Made by a program: the position numbers and the translations under genes. Shown piece by piece: positions 8,754 to 16,731 of a DNA stretch of 54,216 nucleotides. How positions within the stretch are numbered: position 1 is the stretch's first letter; the number at the start of each line of letters is the position of its first letter. The notes under the pieces were generated by a model. That model saw nothing but the letters and a program-made list of their open reading frames with translations, made no database searches and was not told where the DNA came from. The DNA comes from Streptomyces himalayensis subsp. himalayensis (GTDB lineage: Bacteria; Actinomycetota; Actinomycetes; Streptomycetales; Streptomycetaceae). The DNA is taken from the NCBI RefSeq assembly GCF_013778455.1, contig NZ_JACEHE010000041.1:1-54216 (forward strand). The letters run 5' to 3'.

Positions 8754-9634
8754 TTCCCGTCGCTCCTCTCGTGGGCGCTGGCCACGGCTGCGGTGATCGC
8801 GCGCCGCACCACGACGGTGGCGAGGTGCCGGCGGTAGGCGCGCGTGGCGTGGATGTCGTCGCCCGCGGTCACCGAGGGCACGATCTCGTCGGCCGCCCTG
8901 GTGATGTTCTCCTCGGTCGGGGCCTCACCGATGAGCGCGTTCTCCACCGCCCGGGCGCGGACCGGCGTGTCGGAGATGCCCGAGACGCCGACCGAGACGG
9001 AGGTGAAGTGGCCGTTCTCGTCGAGGTTCACCACCGCGGCGGCGCCGGCGAGCGCGAGGTCGCCCACACGCCGGGCCACCTCCACGAAGCCGTGGCCTGC
9101 GGCCTGTGGCGTCACCGGGTAGCGGACGGCGACGAGGACCTCCTCGGGCTCCAGGGCAGTGGCCATCCGGCCCTGGAAGAAGTGCTGGGCCTCGATGGTG
9201 CGGGTGCCCGACGGACTTCGCGCGACCACCGTCGCGTCGAGCGTCACCGCCGTGCACGGCAGTTCGGCGGCGGGGTCGGCGTGGGCCAGGCTGCCGCAGA
9301 CCGTGCCGCGGTGGCGGGTCTCGATGTGGCCGATGTAGCCGGCGGCCTCCGGTAGCAGCGGGACCAGTTCGCCGACCAGCGCGTGGTCCTCCAGCTCGTA
9401 CTGGCGAACCCCGGCGCCGACCTCCAGGATGTCGGACCGGCCCTCGATCTTCTGCAGGTCACCGATCTTGTTGATGTCGATCAGCGCCTCCGGCCTGACA
9501 AGCCGCATGTTGAGCAGGGGGAGAAGGCTCTGTCCTCCCGCGAGGACGAGGGAGTCGGCGCCGTACTCGCTCTTGAGTCCGACGGCCTCGTCGACGGATT
9601 CGGGATCGCAGTACGTGAATGGAGGCGGCTTCAT
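8750..9634 (-). CDS. FAD-binding medium subunit of molybdenum hydroxylase (CoxM family)
   Basis: The 294-residue protein begins MKPPPFTYCDPESVDEAV at the ATG at 9634, with AAAGGACAGG upstream as ribosome site. It has the FAD-binding motif LVLAGGQSLLPLLNMRL (about 31-48), the second motif HRGTVCGSLAHADPAAELP (about 104-122), and the C-terminal CO-dehydrogenase flavoprotein domain. It passes electrons to an acceptor outside the complex. The open frame continues upstream without a stop into a cupin-like remnant (see 9660-9840), but the family start and ribosome site fix this start. Order in the operon is medium, small, large. Confidence 0.95.
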   Translation of the reverse strand: MKPPPFTYCDPESVDEAVGLKSEYGADSLVLAGGQSLLPLLNMRLVRPEALIDINKIGDLQKIEGRSDILEVGAGVRQYELEDHALVGELVPLLPEAAGYIGHIETRHRGTVCGSLAHADPAAELPCTAVTLDATVVARSPSGTRTIEAQHFFQGRMATALEPEEVLVAVRYPVTPQAAGHGFVEVARRVGDLALAGAAAVVNLDENGHFTSVSVGVSGISDTPVRARAVENALIGEAPTEENITRAADEIVPSVTAGDDIHATRAYRRHLATVVVRRAITAAVASAHERSDGK

Positions 9635-9659
9635 CGCCTGTCCTTTGTTGCGGCTCCTG

Positions 9660-9840
9660 GGAAGAGCGGGTGACAGGGCCCGGAGCCGAAGTGGGATACG
9701 GACGGTTACCCCGAGGTCGCGTCGCGCGAGTATCCGCACCGGCTCGGTGTCGTTGCCGTTCTCTCCCCAGTGCACCACACCCGGGGCAGTGACGACGAAG
9801 TGTCCCGGAGCGCCTCGGGGGTGCGCCGCCGGGACGGCGA
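9660..9840 (-). pseudogene. Possible remnant of a cupin-domain protein
   Basis: Within the 293 bases between the DoxX gene and the FAD-subunit gene, one minus-strand frame reads GHFVVTAPGVVHWGENG followed by EPVRILARRDLGVTV. That resembles the last beta strands of a cupin (proline-glycine turn followed by a metal-binding histidine). No matching N-terminal half or start codon is found upstream; the frame there becomes arginine/proline-rich noise. I read it as a decayed 3' fragment or a frameshifted gene. It could instead be chance. It is in the same frame as the downstream FAD subunit. Confidence 0.3.
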
Positions 9841-9927
9841 ATGCCGTGCCGCCTCTTGTTCTCCCGGGGCGCCGGGCTGGTTGCCCCGCGCGTCCGGTGC
9901 GGGGACGTTGGACACGCTGACGACCGC

Positions 9928-10374
9928 CTACCTGGGAGCGCCCCGGGAGTGCCGCCCCTCGCTCACGACGACAGCGAGCAGGCCGCCGGCCAGGGCGAGG
10001 TTCTTGAGGAAGTCGCCCTGCTGACGGGCGCGTTGCGGACCCTCCGGCTGGGTCCAGAAGGGGAAGGCGGCGAGGGTCGTGGGCACCAGCGAGCCGACAA
10101 GCGCCGACGCGGAGGCCGCGGGCGCGATGCCCGCCGCGAGTGCCGCTCCGGCGGTCATGTGCACGGCCGCGTTGGCGCGTACCAGTTGGCGGTCCGTGAA
10201 CCGGTCCAGGAGCGGCACCGCACGGCGGCACCGCTTGAGGAAGTTCTCCGCCCCCTGCGCGGGGCCGTCCGGGTGCTGCCAGACGTGGCGGCCTCCGGAG
10301 ACGAAGACGGCGGCCAGCGCGAGACGGGAGAGGGCGCGGCCCACGTCGTCGTAGCGCGGTGGTGTCTCAGGCAT
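9928..10374 (-). CDS. DoxX-family membrane protein
   Basis: This 148-residue membrane protein has about four hydrophobic segments: LSRLALAAVFVSGGRHVW (14-32), a segment near 70-85, one near 88-105, and NLALAGGLLAVVV near the C-terminus. The RLALAAVFVSGG start and the FLKNLALAGGLL end are the usual DoxX/SURF4-like marks. DoxX proteins were first described with a thiosulfate:quinone oxidoreductase, and other members act in redox-linked or detoxifying membrane complexes, so function here is open. The start overlaps the stop of the alpha/beta hydrolase gene by 8 bases, placing it firmly in the operon. Confidence 0.85.
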   Translation of the reverse strand: MPETPPRYDDVGRALSRLALAAVFVSGGRHVWQHPDGPAQGAENFLKRCRRAVPLLDRFTDRQLVRANAAVHMTAGAALAAGIAPAASASALVGSLVPTTLAAFPFWTQPEGPQRARQQGDFLKNLALAGGLLAVVVSEGRHSRGAPR

Positions 10375-11377
10375 TCCAAGGATCCGTTCGCAGGTGGCGG
10401 TCGAAGAAGCGCTCGATCAGCGCGGGGGTCAGCAGCGCGGAACGTTCGGTGTCCGGGGTGCGGGAGGACAGCACGGTGGCCGTCATGGGGTGCAGCTCCC
10501 AGTCGCCGGTGTTGAGGAAGCCGTGATCGGCTCCGTGGACCAGCAGCAGATGGGACTCGGCGCCCACGGCGCTCAGGGCGTCGTGGAGCCGGCGGCTCTG
10601 TGCCGGTCCGATGAGGAGGTCGGCGTCACCGTGCAGCAGGAGTACGGGCGGAACCCGCGGGTGGGCCTGCCGGGCCGGACTGGCCTCGACGGCCGTGGCG
10701 GCCCGGTCCGACGGACGTCCGCCCATCAGCCCCCACGCCGGATCGGATGGGTCCACGCCCAGCACTCCGCCGGGCAGGGCGTCGTCGTTGAGACTCAGCA
10801 GATCCGTCGGGGGATAGCCCGCCACCACGGCTCGTACGCCGGGCGCCGTGCGGGAGCCGTCGGCGTTGGGCGCGAAGGCCGCGAGCAGCGCCAGGTGCGC
10901 ACCGGCGGAGCTGCCCCACAGGCCGATCGACGTCGGGTCCAGGCCGTGGGTGTCCGCGATGTCGTGCAGATGGCGCAATGCGGCGAGGACGTCGTGCAGT
11001 TGGGCCGGCCAGACGGAAGCCTCGAAGGACCGGTACTCGATGTCCGCCATGGCGTATCCGCGTTCGGCGAAGAGCCGGGGCAAGCGGGGCCCGTAGCCCC
11101 GGCGTTGATTCCGCCAGCCGCCACCCGCCAGCCATACGATCACGGGGGTGGGGGCCGTTGCGGACGGCGGTAGGTACAGGTCCATCCGCAGGTCCGCACC
11201 CAGTGCCGCGCCGTATGCGATGTCGCGCACCACCCGGACGGGAGCCGGGTCGACCCTCTCGGGAGGACGCGGCGCCCGGCTGAGCCCTTCCATGAAACGC
11301 CCCATGACGGCGGCGTTGTTCGCCAGCACGGCCGTGAGGTCCAAGGCGTCCGGCTGCTGTGAGGTCTCACTCGTCAC
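10367..11377 (-). CDS. Alpha/beta hydrolase, esterase/carboxylesterase type
   Basis: The 336-residue hydrolase has the oxyanion loop VIVWLAGGGWRN (about 79-90), the nucleophile elbow LWGSSAG (serine about 169), the acid LLHGDADLL and the histidine HGADHGF, a complete catalytic triad. The architecture resembles BD-FAE and kynurenine-formamidase-like esterases. No signal peptide is seen, so it should act in the cytoplasm on a small ester, lactone or amide. Its start overlaps the end of the MIP18 gene by 11 bases. In this operon it may hydrolyse an intermediate after the hydroxylase or the GMC enzyme; that is inference. Confidence 0.88.
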   Translation of the reverse strand: MTSETSQQPDALDLTAVLANNAAVMGRFMEGLSRAPRPPERVDPAPVRVVRDIAYGAALGADLRMDLYLPPSATAPTPVIVWLAGGGWRNQRRGYGPRLPRLFAERGYAMADIEYRSFEASVWPAQLHDVLAALRHLHDIADTHGLDPTSIGLWGSSAGAHLALLAAFAPNADGSRTAPGVRAVVAGYPPTDLLSLNDDALPGGVLGVDPSDPAWGLMGGRPSDRAATAVEASPARQAHPRVPPVLLLHGDADLLIGPAQSRRLHDALSAVGAESHLLLVHGADHGFLNTGDWELHPMTATVLSSRTPDTERSALLTPALIERFFDRHLRTDPWNA

Positions 11378-11765
11378 CGGTTCGTCCCGTCCCGGTCACG
11401 GCGAGGAGGGGGAGGGAACGGCGCTTCTCTTCACGGTGTTCGGCGAGCCGTTGCCGGTAGTGCGGTGCGAGCCTGTCCGGGGTCCAGTCGAAGTCGTCCG
11501 CCAGCCGCACGTCCACCGCGGACACACCGGTCAGAGCCGTGAGCCGGACCTGCGCCTCGTTCGCGAAAGAGCCGATGAGTACGCAGCTGGGCTCGGTCAC
11601 GCCGACGGTGACCGCGATGCGCTGACCGCCGGCGCCATCGTCCTGTACGTGAATGTCACTGACGAGTCCCATGTCGTCGAGCCCCGCGGGGACTCCCGCA
11701 GTGATGCTGCACGGATCGAGGATCTCGTTGAGCATCGCGCGGACCTGGGTTTCCGTGACCGTCAC
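11367..11765 (-). CDS. MIP18/DUF59-family metal-sulfur cluster assembly factor
   Basis: The 132-residue protein opens TETQVRAMLNEILDPCSITAGVPAGLDDMGLV, the MIP18/DUF59 pattern shared with PaaD and SufT. The family cysteine appears in VTEPSCVLIGSF (about residue 60). Relatives help deliver Fe-S clusters to oxygenases or aldehyde oxidases. Coupling with a molybdenum/2Fe-2S hydroxylase and an amidohydrolase in one operon suggests a dedicated maturation factor, but the client is not shown by sequence. It overlaps the amidohydrolase gene by four bases. Confidence 0.85.
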   Translation of the reverse strand: MTVTETQVRAMLNEILDPCSITAGVPAGLDDMGLVSDIHVQDDGAGGQRIAVTVGVTEPSCVLIGSFANEAQVRLTALTGVSAVDVRLADDFDWTPDRLAPHYRQRLAEHREEKRRSLPLLAVTGTGRTGDE

Positions 11766-12838
11766 CGGGCACCGGCCAGCGCGTTGTCGACCGGGGCGAC
11801 CCGCCCGCCCCAGGGCTCCTGGAGTTCGGTGGTGTCGAACTCGTCGCCGCGGATGCGCTCGCGGAGGTCCTTCTCGTCGATGCCGTGCATGCGCAGGAAG
11901 TTGCGGCCGAGGATGTCGGCCTTGATCTCCTTGGTGAGCTCGGGCAGCCCGTAGTCCTCGATCAGGTCACGGGGCATCTCGAAGTTCCAGAACGCCTCGA
12001 TCGCCGGCCGGGGGTGGACCGCGTCGCAGCCGGTCGCCCAGATGATCCGGTCGGCGGCACCGGCCTGCAGGAAGGCACCCATCGCCTGTGCGAAGCGGCG
12101 GGGTGCGTAGACCGCCATGAATGACGTGGCCTCCAGGTTGACCCACACGTTGCGGAACGCCTCGAGCTGGAGTGCCGTCTCCTCGACGAAGGCCATGCCG
12201 CCGTGGACGACCTCGAAGGTGAGGTCGGGGAAGGCCAGCGCGGCTGCCTCGACGTCGGCCATCCCGAGGGCGGAGGTCGGGCCGGGTCCGACCGGGAGGG
12301 CCTTGTGGATGGCCACGACCTTCAGACCATGCTGACGGGCCCGCTCGAACACCGGGAAGCAGATCTCCGGGTCACCCATGTCGAGCGCGGTCGCCCGTCC
12401 CTCGACGACGTCGATCGGATAGAGCTTGAGAGCGTTGACGCGGTGCTTCTCCACCAGCTCGTCCACGCGGTCCAGCGCTCCGGGGCGCAGCGGGGACACC
12501 GCGCCGTAGATCAGCACGCGCTCCGGCCACTTCTCGCGCATCTCCAGCCCGAAGCTCAGCGCCGAGCCCCCGTCGCGGAAGTGCCCGTAGATGGGGGTCT
12601 CGTGGTAGGCGATCACGTCGGTCTGGCTCTCCGCCAGCAGGGCCCGACCGATGATGTCCGCGCCCGCACCCTGCATGTAGGTGGAGCGCTCGAGGGTGTA
12701 TTCGGGGCCGCTGACCCGCTTGTGCAGGCCGTAGAGGTGCTCGCCGATGGCCGCCCCGACATGCGGGTTGACGCAGTTCTCGGGCCGGAAGTTGTAGTTG
12801 TGGGCCACGCCCTCGACGACGAGGAAGTCCTCGATCAC
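11762..12838 (-). CDS. Amidohydrolase-2 family protein (ACMSD/decarboxylase-like)
   Basis: The protein has 358 residues from a GTG at 12838, with AGGAGAACGACC upstream as ribosome site. It has the TIM-barrel pattern of COG2159: VVAIHKALP, EVVHGGMAFVEET, VWVNLEATSF, then the late aspartate in IIWATGCDAVHPRP. These match the metal-site order of aminocarboxymuconate-semialdehyde decarboxylase and ortho-decarboxylases of aromatic acids. The usual N-terminal HxH is replaced by a segment around HNYNFRPENC, so the metal site is not canonical at the start. It is translationally coupled to the MIP18 gene. Decarboxylation or hydrolysis of a ring-derived acid is the best guess. Confidence 0.82.
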   Translation of the reverse strand: MIEDFLVVEGVAHNYNFRPENCVNPHVGAAIGEHLYGLHKRVSGPEYTLERSTYMQGAGADIIGRALLAESQTDVIAYHETPIYGHFRDGGSALSFGLEMREKWPERVLIYGAVSPLRPGALDRVDELVEKHRVNALKLYPIDVVEGRATALDMGDPEICFPVFERARQHGLKVVAIHKALPVGPGPTSALGMADVEAAALAFPDLTFEVVHGGMAFVEETALQLEAFRNVWVNLEATSFMAVYAPRRFAQAMGAFLQAGAADRIIWATGCDAVHPRPAIEAFWNFEMPRDLIEDYGLPELTKEIKADILGRNFLRMHGIDEKDLRERIRGDEFDTTELQEPWGGRVAPVDNALAGAR

Positions 12839-12876
12839 GGTCGTTCTCCTTGGGTTGTCACGGGTGATACGGGCGA

Positions 12877-13299
12877 TCAGGCGAGCAGGTCCTTCAGCCC
12901 TTCCAGGGCGCGGGAGGCGAGGCGGTCGTCGGTCTCGCCGTCGGCTCCGCCGACGCCGACGGCACCGATGACCTCGCCGTCGTCCACGGTGATCGGCACT
13001 CCGCCCGGCACCGGGAGGAGGTGGGCGTCGACGAGGTGCACGGGCGCGACCGCCATCGCGGGGGACGCCGCGAAAGCGGCGAACGTCGAGGTCGGAATGC
13101 CGGTGACGGCGGCGGTGTAGGCCTTCCGGCGCGCGGTCTCGACCCCGATGGGGCCGACTCCGTCGTCGCTGAGGAGCACTTTGGTGACGCCGCTGCGGTT
13201 GACGACCACCACGCAGATGCGCGCGCCCTCGGCCCGGGCCGCCTCCAGCGCGGCCTCGGCTGCCCCGTACGCGATGGCGTAGGTCAGGGGTTCCCTCAT
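12877..13299 (-). CDS. GlcG/HbpS-family heme-binding-like protein
   Basis: The 140-residue protein is of the GlcG/HbpS fold: AAEAALEAARAEGARICV, then ARRKAYTAAVTGIPTS, then PGGVPITVDDGEVIGAVGVGG. Streptomyces HbpS binds heme in a redox-sensing system; other members sit in catabolic operons (GlcG, and PduO C-terminal domains). No secretion signal is seen here, unlike secreted HbpS. Its start overlaps the GMC oxidoreductase stop by ATGA. It may serve as an accessory or stabilising protein of the dehydrogenase; the role is unproven. Confidence 0.85.
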   Translation of the reverse strand: MREPLTYAIAYGAAEAALEAARAEGARICVVVVNRSGVTKVLLSDDGVGPIGVETARRKAYTAAVTGIPTSTFAAFAASPAMAVAPVHLVDAHLLPVPGGVPITVDDGEVIGAVGVGGADGETDDRLASRALEGLKDLLA

Positions 13300-14966
13300 C
13301 CCGCGGTCCTTTCACTGAGCGGGGTGACGGTGGCGCCGGAGGCGGCCGGGACCCCGCGGATCAGGTCCGACGCCTTCTCGGCGACGGCGATGACGGTGGC
13401 GTTGACGTTCGCTCCGGGCACGCTCGGCAGCACCGACGCGTCGACGACGCGCAGCCCGTCGATGCCGCGCACCCGCAGGTCGGGGTCGACGACGGCGGTC
13501 TCGGAGGTGCCGATGGCACACGTGCCGCAGGCGTGGTTGGCGGAGTAACCGGTCTCGCGCAGATAGCGCTCGAAGTCCTGGTCGGTGCGCACGTCGGGGC
13601 CTGGTGCGAGTTCCGCCCCGATCATCGGAGCGACCTCGGGACTGCGCAGGATGGCCAGCGTGGTGCGCACAGTCTCCCGCAGGGCGGCGACGTCCTCCGG
13701 CTCGGTGAGGAGGTTGAACGTGATGCGCGGAGCGGCCGTCGGATCGGCGGAGCCCAGTCGGACCTCGCCGCGGCTGCGGGGGGTCGCGACGGCGTTGAGG
13801 GCCACGCAGTGGCGGTCCTTCAACGGCCGGATGCCGGGGAACCAGGGTCGGGCGTCGAAGCCGCCGGCCAGGATGCCGAGGAACCCGTCGGGACGGTCCA
13901 GGTCGGCGCGGGTGCGGACGTACGCGGACAGGAACTCGGGCATCCCGGCCAGCGGACCGCTCCCGGTGGCGAACCAGCGGACCGCGCCCAGCACCAGCCG
14001 GTCGGCGCGCAGGTGCTCGTGGAAGGTCACCGGATCCTTGACGTCGAACAGCACGGGCGCCGCCGGGTGCTCCTGCAGGTTGGCGCCGACTCCGGGAAGG
14101 TCCACCACCGTGTCGACGCCGAGCTCGCGCAGGTGATCCGCCGGTCCGATACCCGAACGCATCAGCAGCTGCGGCGAGTTGTAGGTGCCGGCGCAGAGCA
14201 CGACCTCGCGGGCCGCCCGGATCACCCGGCTCCGTCCGCCTTCCACGACACGGACGCCGGTCGCGCGTCCCTGCTCCAGTACGAGCGTGTCCACCAGCAC
14301 CCCGGTGAGCAGGGTGAGATTGGGCCGTTGCCGCAGCACGGGACGCAGATAGGCGGCGGCGGTGCTGTGGCGTCGGCCGCGGTGGATGGCGTTCTCGATC
14401 TGGCCGGCGCCGGTGGGGTCACCACTTTGCGTGTCGTCGGGGAACTCGATGCCCAGTGATCGGGCGGCGCGGTCCAGACGCTGACCGAACGGACTTCTCC
14501 GGACCGAGGTCGACACGGCGACGGGTCCGTACCCGCCGTGGTGCTCGGTGTCCCCGCGCCAGCTGCTCTCCGAGCGGCGGAAGTACGGCAGAAGGTCGTC
14601 CCAACCCCAGCCCGTCGCACCGGACTTGACCCAGTCGTCGTAGTCGAGGCGGTGTGCACGGACATGGGTCGATCCGTTGATCGAACCGGTGCCGCCGACC
14701 AGCCGGCCGCGCGGGATGGGGATACGTCTGCCGTTCAGGCCCGGCTCGGGCTCCGACTCGTATCCCCAGTTGATCTTCTTGCGTCCCGACAGCAGCCCGA
14801 CCCCGAGCGGCAGCTGCACGAGCAGGCCGCGGTCCGCGGGCGGGCCGGCCTCGATCAGCAGCACGCGTGTCGAGGGGTCTTCGGACAGGCGTGTGGCGAG
14901 GACGCAGCCGGCCGTACCCGCGCCGACGACGACGTAGTCGTACTCGGCGCCGTGCCCGGCGCTCAT
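13296..14966 (-). CDS. GMC-family FAD-dependent oxidoreductase (choline-dehydrogenase-like)
   Basis: The 556-residue flavoenzyme has the N-terminal Rossmann motif VVVGAGTAGCVLATRLSE (about 12-29), the GMC signature GRLVGGTGSINGSTHVR (about 87-103), the second signature GTYNSPQLLMRSGIGP (about 260-275), and the C-terminal catalytic histidine region YSANHACGTCAIG followed by VPGANVNATVIAVAEKASDLI. Such enzymes oxidise alcohols to aldehydes or acids. It is the first gene of the nine-gene minus-strand operon. An AGG-rich site upstream of the ATG is not strong. It faces the Rieske oxygenase gene across a 456-base divergent region. Confidence 0.93.
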   Translation of the reverse strand: MSAGHGAEYDYVVVGAGTAGCVLATRLSEDPSTRVLLIEAGPPADRGLLVQLPLGVGLLSGRKKINWGYESEPEPGLNGRRIPIPRGRLVGGTGSINGSTHVRAHRLDYDDWVKSGATGWGWDDLLPYFRRSESSWRGDTEHHGGYGPVAVSTSVRRSPFGQRLDRAARSLGIEFPDDTQSGDPTGAGQIENAIHRGRRHSTAAAYLRPVLRQRPNLTLLTGVLVDTLVLEQGRATGVRVVEGGRSRVIRAAREVVLCAGTYNSPQLLMRSGIGPADHLRELGVDTVVDLPGVGANLQEHPAAPVLFDVKDPVTFHEHLRADRLVLGAVRWFATGSGPLAGMPEFLSAYVRTRADLDRPDGFLGILAGGFDARPWFPGIRPLKDRHCVALNAVATPRSRGEVRLGSADPTAAPRITFNLLTEPEDVAALRETVRTTLAILRSPEVAPMIGAELAPGPDVRTDQDFERYLRETGYSANHACGTCAIGTSETAVVDPDLRVRGIDGLRVVDASVLPSVPGANVNATVIAVAEKASDLIRGVPAASGATVTPLSERTAG

Positions 14967-15422
14967 ATGGAAGGTCCAGACATCATCGTCTCCTTCGGCT
15001 CTGGACGAACGCGCGGTGGAGGCGCTGCGAAAGGCGCGGGGAGGCGGTCGCTCGCGCGGCGCGTTCTGAGTCGTGATCGTGAGGTGGCGGGAAGCGGGTG
15101 AGCGGCCCCGTCACCTCAGCGCCGGGTCAACGTAACAGCGCGCTCGGCGATCCGAAAGAGGCCTGCAAGTAATTCATCAAAGCAGGTCAGACTCATTGAC
15201 AGTTTTTCATCAGGGTCGTACAACGGCAGGAGTGCCATGTGGTCCGTACCGCTCACAGCGCCTGTCCGAGCCGTGAAGGAAGAGCCGCCGCACGCTCGTC
15301 CGACCACACCGGCGACAGCACGAAGAAGCCTCGACCGCAGGCTTCGCCGCAAACTGTTCGACCCCGCCAGTGGCCTTCATATACGCGTCCCCGCTGCCTC
15401 AACGCCGAGGAGATGGTTCAGC
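14967..15422. other. Divergent intergenic region between GMC oxidoreductase and Rieske oxygenase
   Basis: These 456 bases separate the two divergent transcription units. The plus-strand promoter at 15196-15224 is the only strong signal. A repeated TTCATCA (near 15174 and 15206) flanks the -35 box and may mark an operator half-site. No convincing minus-strand promoter was found; TTGACC on the minus strand near 15122-15127 has no good -10. No gene is supported, although an ATG at 15237 with AGGAG upstream extends the Rieske frame (see that entry). Confidence 0.5.
15196..15224 (+). promoter_or_regulatory. Promoter of the Rieske oxygenase operon
   Basis: TTGACA (15196-15201) and TACAAC (15219-15224) are separated by exactly 17 bases, a good sigma-70-like match. 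Transcription would start near 15231, leaving a leader of about 190 bases before the preferred Rieske start, or a nearly leaderless mRNA if the ATG at 15237 is used. Confidence 0.6.
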
Positions 15423-16724
15423 ATGACCGACACGACCGTGACCGACACGGGAACCGGCTACGGCCGGGGGCCCTCCTCTCACGACGCCCGCCTGACCGAG
15501 GTCGGCCCCGGCACGCCGATGGGCGAGGCACTGCGTCGCTACTGGCACCCGATCGCCAGCTCCACCGCGCTGACCAGCGACGTTCCGCACCGCGCCCGCC
15601 TCCTGGGCGAGAACCTGATCGTCTTCCGGGACGGCCAAGGCCGCCCCGGCGTCGTCTTCGAGCGGTGCGCACACCGCGGCAGCAGCCTCTTCTTCGGCCG
15701 TATCGAGGAGGACGGCATCCGCTGCTGTTACCACGGCTGGAAGTTCGACGTGCAGGGCCACTGCGTGGAACAGGCCTGTGAACTCGACGGCGGCCGCCGC
15801 CGCAACCTCGCGCGCCAGCCCTGGTACCCGGTGGAGGAGCGCTACGGCCTGGTCTTCGTCTACATGGGCCCGCCCGAGCTCAAGCCCCCGCTGCCGCGCT
15901 TCGACAGCCTGGAGCCGCTGGAGGAGGGCGAGAGCTACTTCAGCAGCTGGCTGGTGCCCGGCGCCGAGGTCGTCGGCCTGGAGCAGGACTTCAACTGGCT
16001 TCAGATCTTCGAGAACGCGGTTGACCCGGTGCATGCGTCGTGGCTGCACTCCAACCACAGCGGATTCCAGTTCCAGGGGACCGGCACCACCGGATTCCCC
16101 GAGAGCTACTACGACCCCTCCACCGTCGCGGAGCGCGTCACGTACCACCGCACCGACCACGGTGTGAAGTACATCCAGCGCTACCAGGACAAGAAGGGCC
16201 CCGACGGGGAGCTCGTGGACATCGACTGGTCGGTGGAGCTCCAGCTGCCGAACATCATCTGCCTGCCCGACTTCATCAGGGTGACCCCCGACGCCCGGCA
16301 CGACATGCTGATCTGGGTGGTCCCCGTCGACGACACACACCACCGGCTGGTCTTCTCGATCCGCTCCGCCGACCCGAGCCGGCGCGAGTCCTTCGTCTTC
16401 GGCATCAAGCAGAACGGCAAGGACGGCTGGCTGCTGACCGACGAGGAGCGTCAGCGCTTCCCCGGCGACTTCGAAGCCCAGTGGTCGCAGGGCCCGATCA
16501 CCCAGCACTCGGAGGAGACCCTGGCCCCGTCCGACAAGGGGGTCGTCATGCTCCGGCGCATGCTGCGCACGATGATGGACGACGTCGAAGCCGGCAGGAA
16601 CCCGCTCGGTGTCGGCACCACCGGTGAGCCGGTCCGGCACGTGGAAGCCGGTGTCTTCATCCGGCGGGAGGCAGGGGACGACGTCCTGAACCCGACCGCC
16701 GCGGACACGGCGGCAGGGGCGTGA
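15423..16724 (+). CDS. Rieske non-heme iron oxygenase, phthalate/vanillate-oxygenase type
   Basis: The protein has 433 residues from the ATG at 15423. The Rieske cluster is bound by CAHRG (C82, H84) and CCYHGWKF (C101, H104). The mononuclear iron site is ENAVDPVHASWLH (D201, H204, H209). This is the single-component alpha-only type of oxygenase that hydroxylates, demethylates or dihydroxylates aromatic acids or ethers, driven by a phthalate-family reductase, which is the next gene. A GGAG site precedes this ATG. An in-frame ATG at 15237 close behind the promoter, also with an AGGAG, would add 62 arginine/proline-rich residues without family similarity; I prefer the shorter form. Confidence 0.92.
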   Translation: MTDTTVTDTGTGYGRGPSSHDARLTEVGPGTPMGEALRRYWHPIASSTALTSDVPHRARLLGENLIVFRDGQGRPGVVFERCAHRGSSLFFGRIEEDGIRCCYHGWKFDVQGHCVEQACELDGGRRRNLARQPWYPVEERYGLVFVYMGPPELKPPLPRFDSLEPLEEGESYFSSWLVPGAEVVGLEQDFNWLQIFENAVDPVHASWLHSNHSGFQFQGTGTTGFPESYYDPSTVAERVTYHRTDHGVKYIQRYQDKKGPDGELVDIDWSVELQLPNIICLPDFIRVTPDARHDMLIWVVPVDDTHHRLVFSIRSADPSRRESFVFGIKQNGKDGWLLTDEERQRFPGDFEAQWSQGPITQHSEETLAPSDKGVVMLRRMLRTMMDDVEAGRNPLGVGTTGEPVRHVEAGVFIRREAGDDVLNPTAADTAAGA

Positions 16725-16731
16725 CCGAGGC

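Noticed and set aside
5827..9634. Carbon monoxide dehydrogenase (CoxMSL) as the identity of the molybdenum hydroxylase
   Set aside because: The active-site loop is AYRGFG, not the cysteine-containing AYRCSFR of true CO dehydrogenase, and no CO-dehydrogenase accessory genes are present.
15116..15238. A 40-codon minus-strand ORF (MALLPLYDPDEKLSMSL) over the Rieske promoter
   Set aside because: It lies across a strong promoter on the other strand, has no ribosome site and no family similarity I can see. Chance is more likely.
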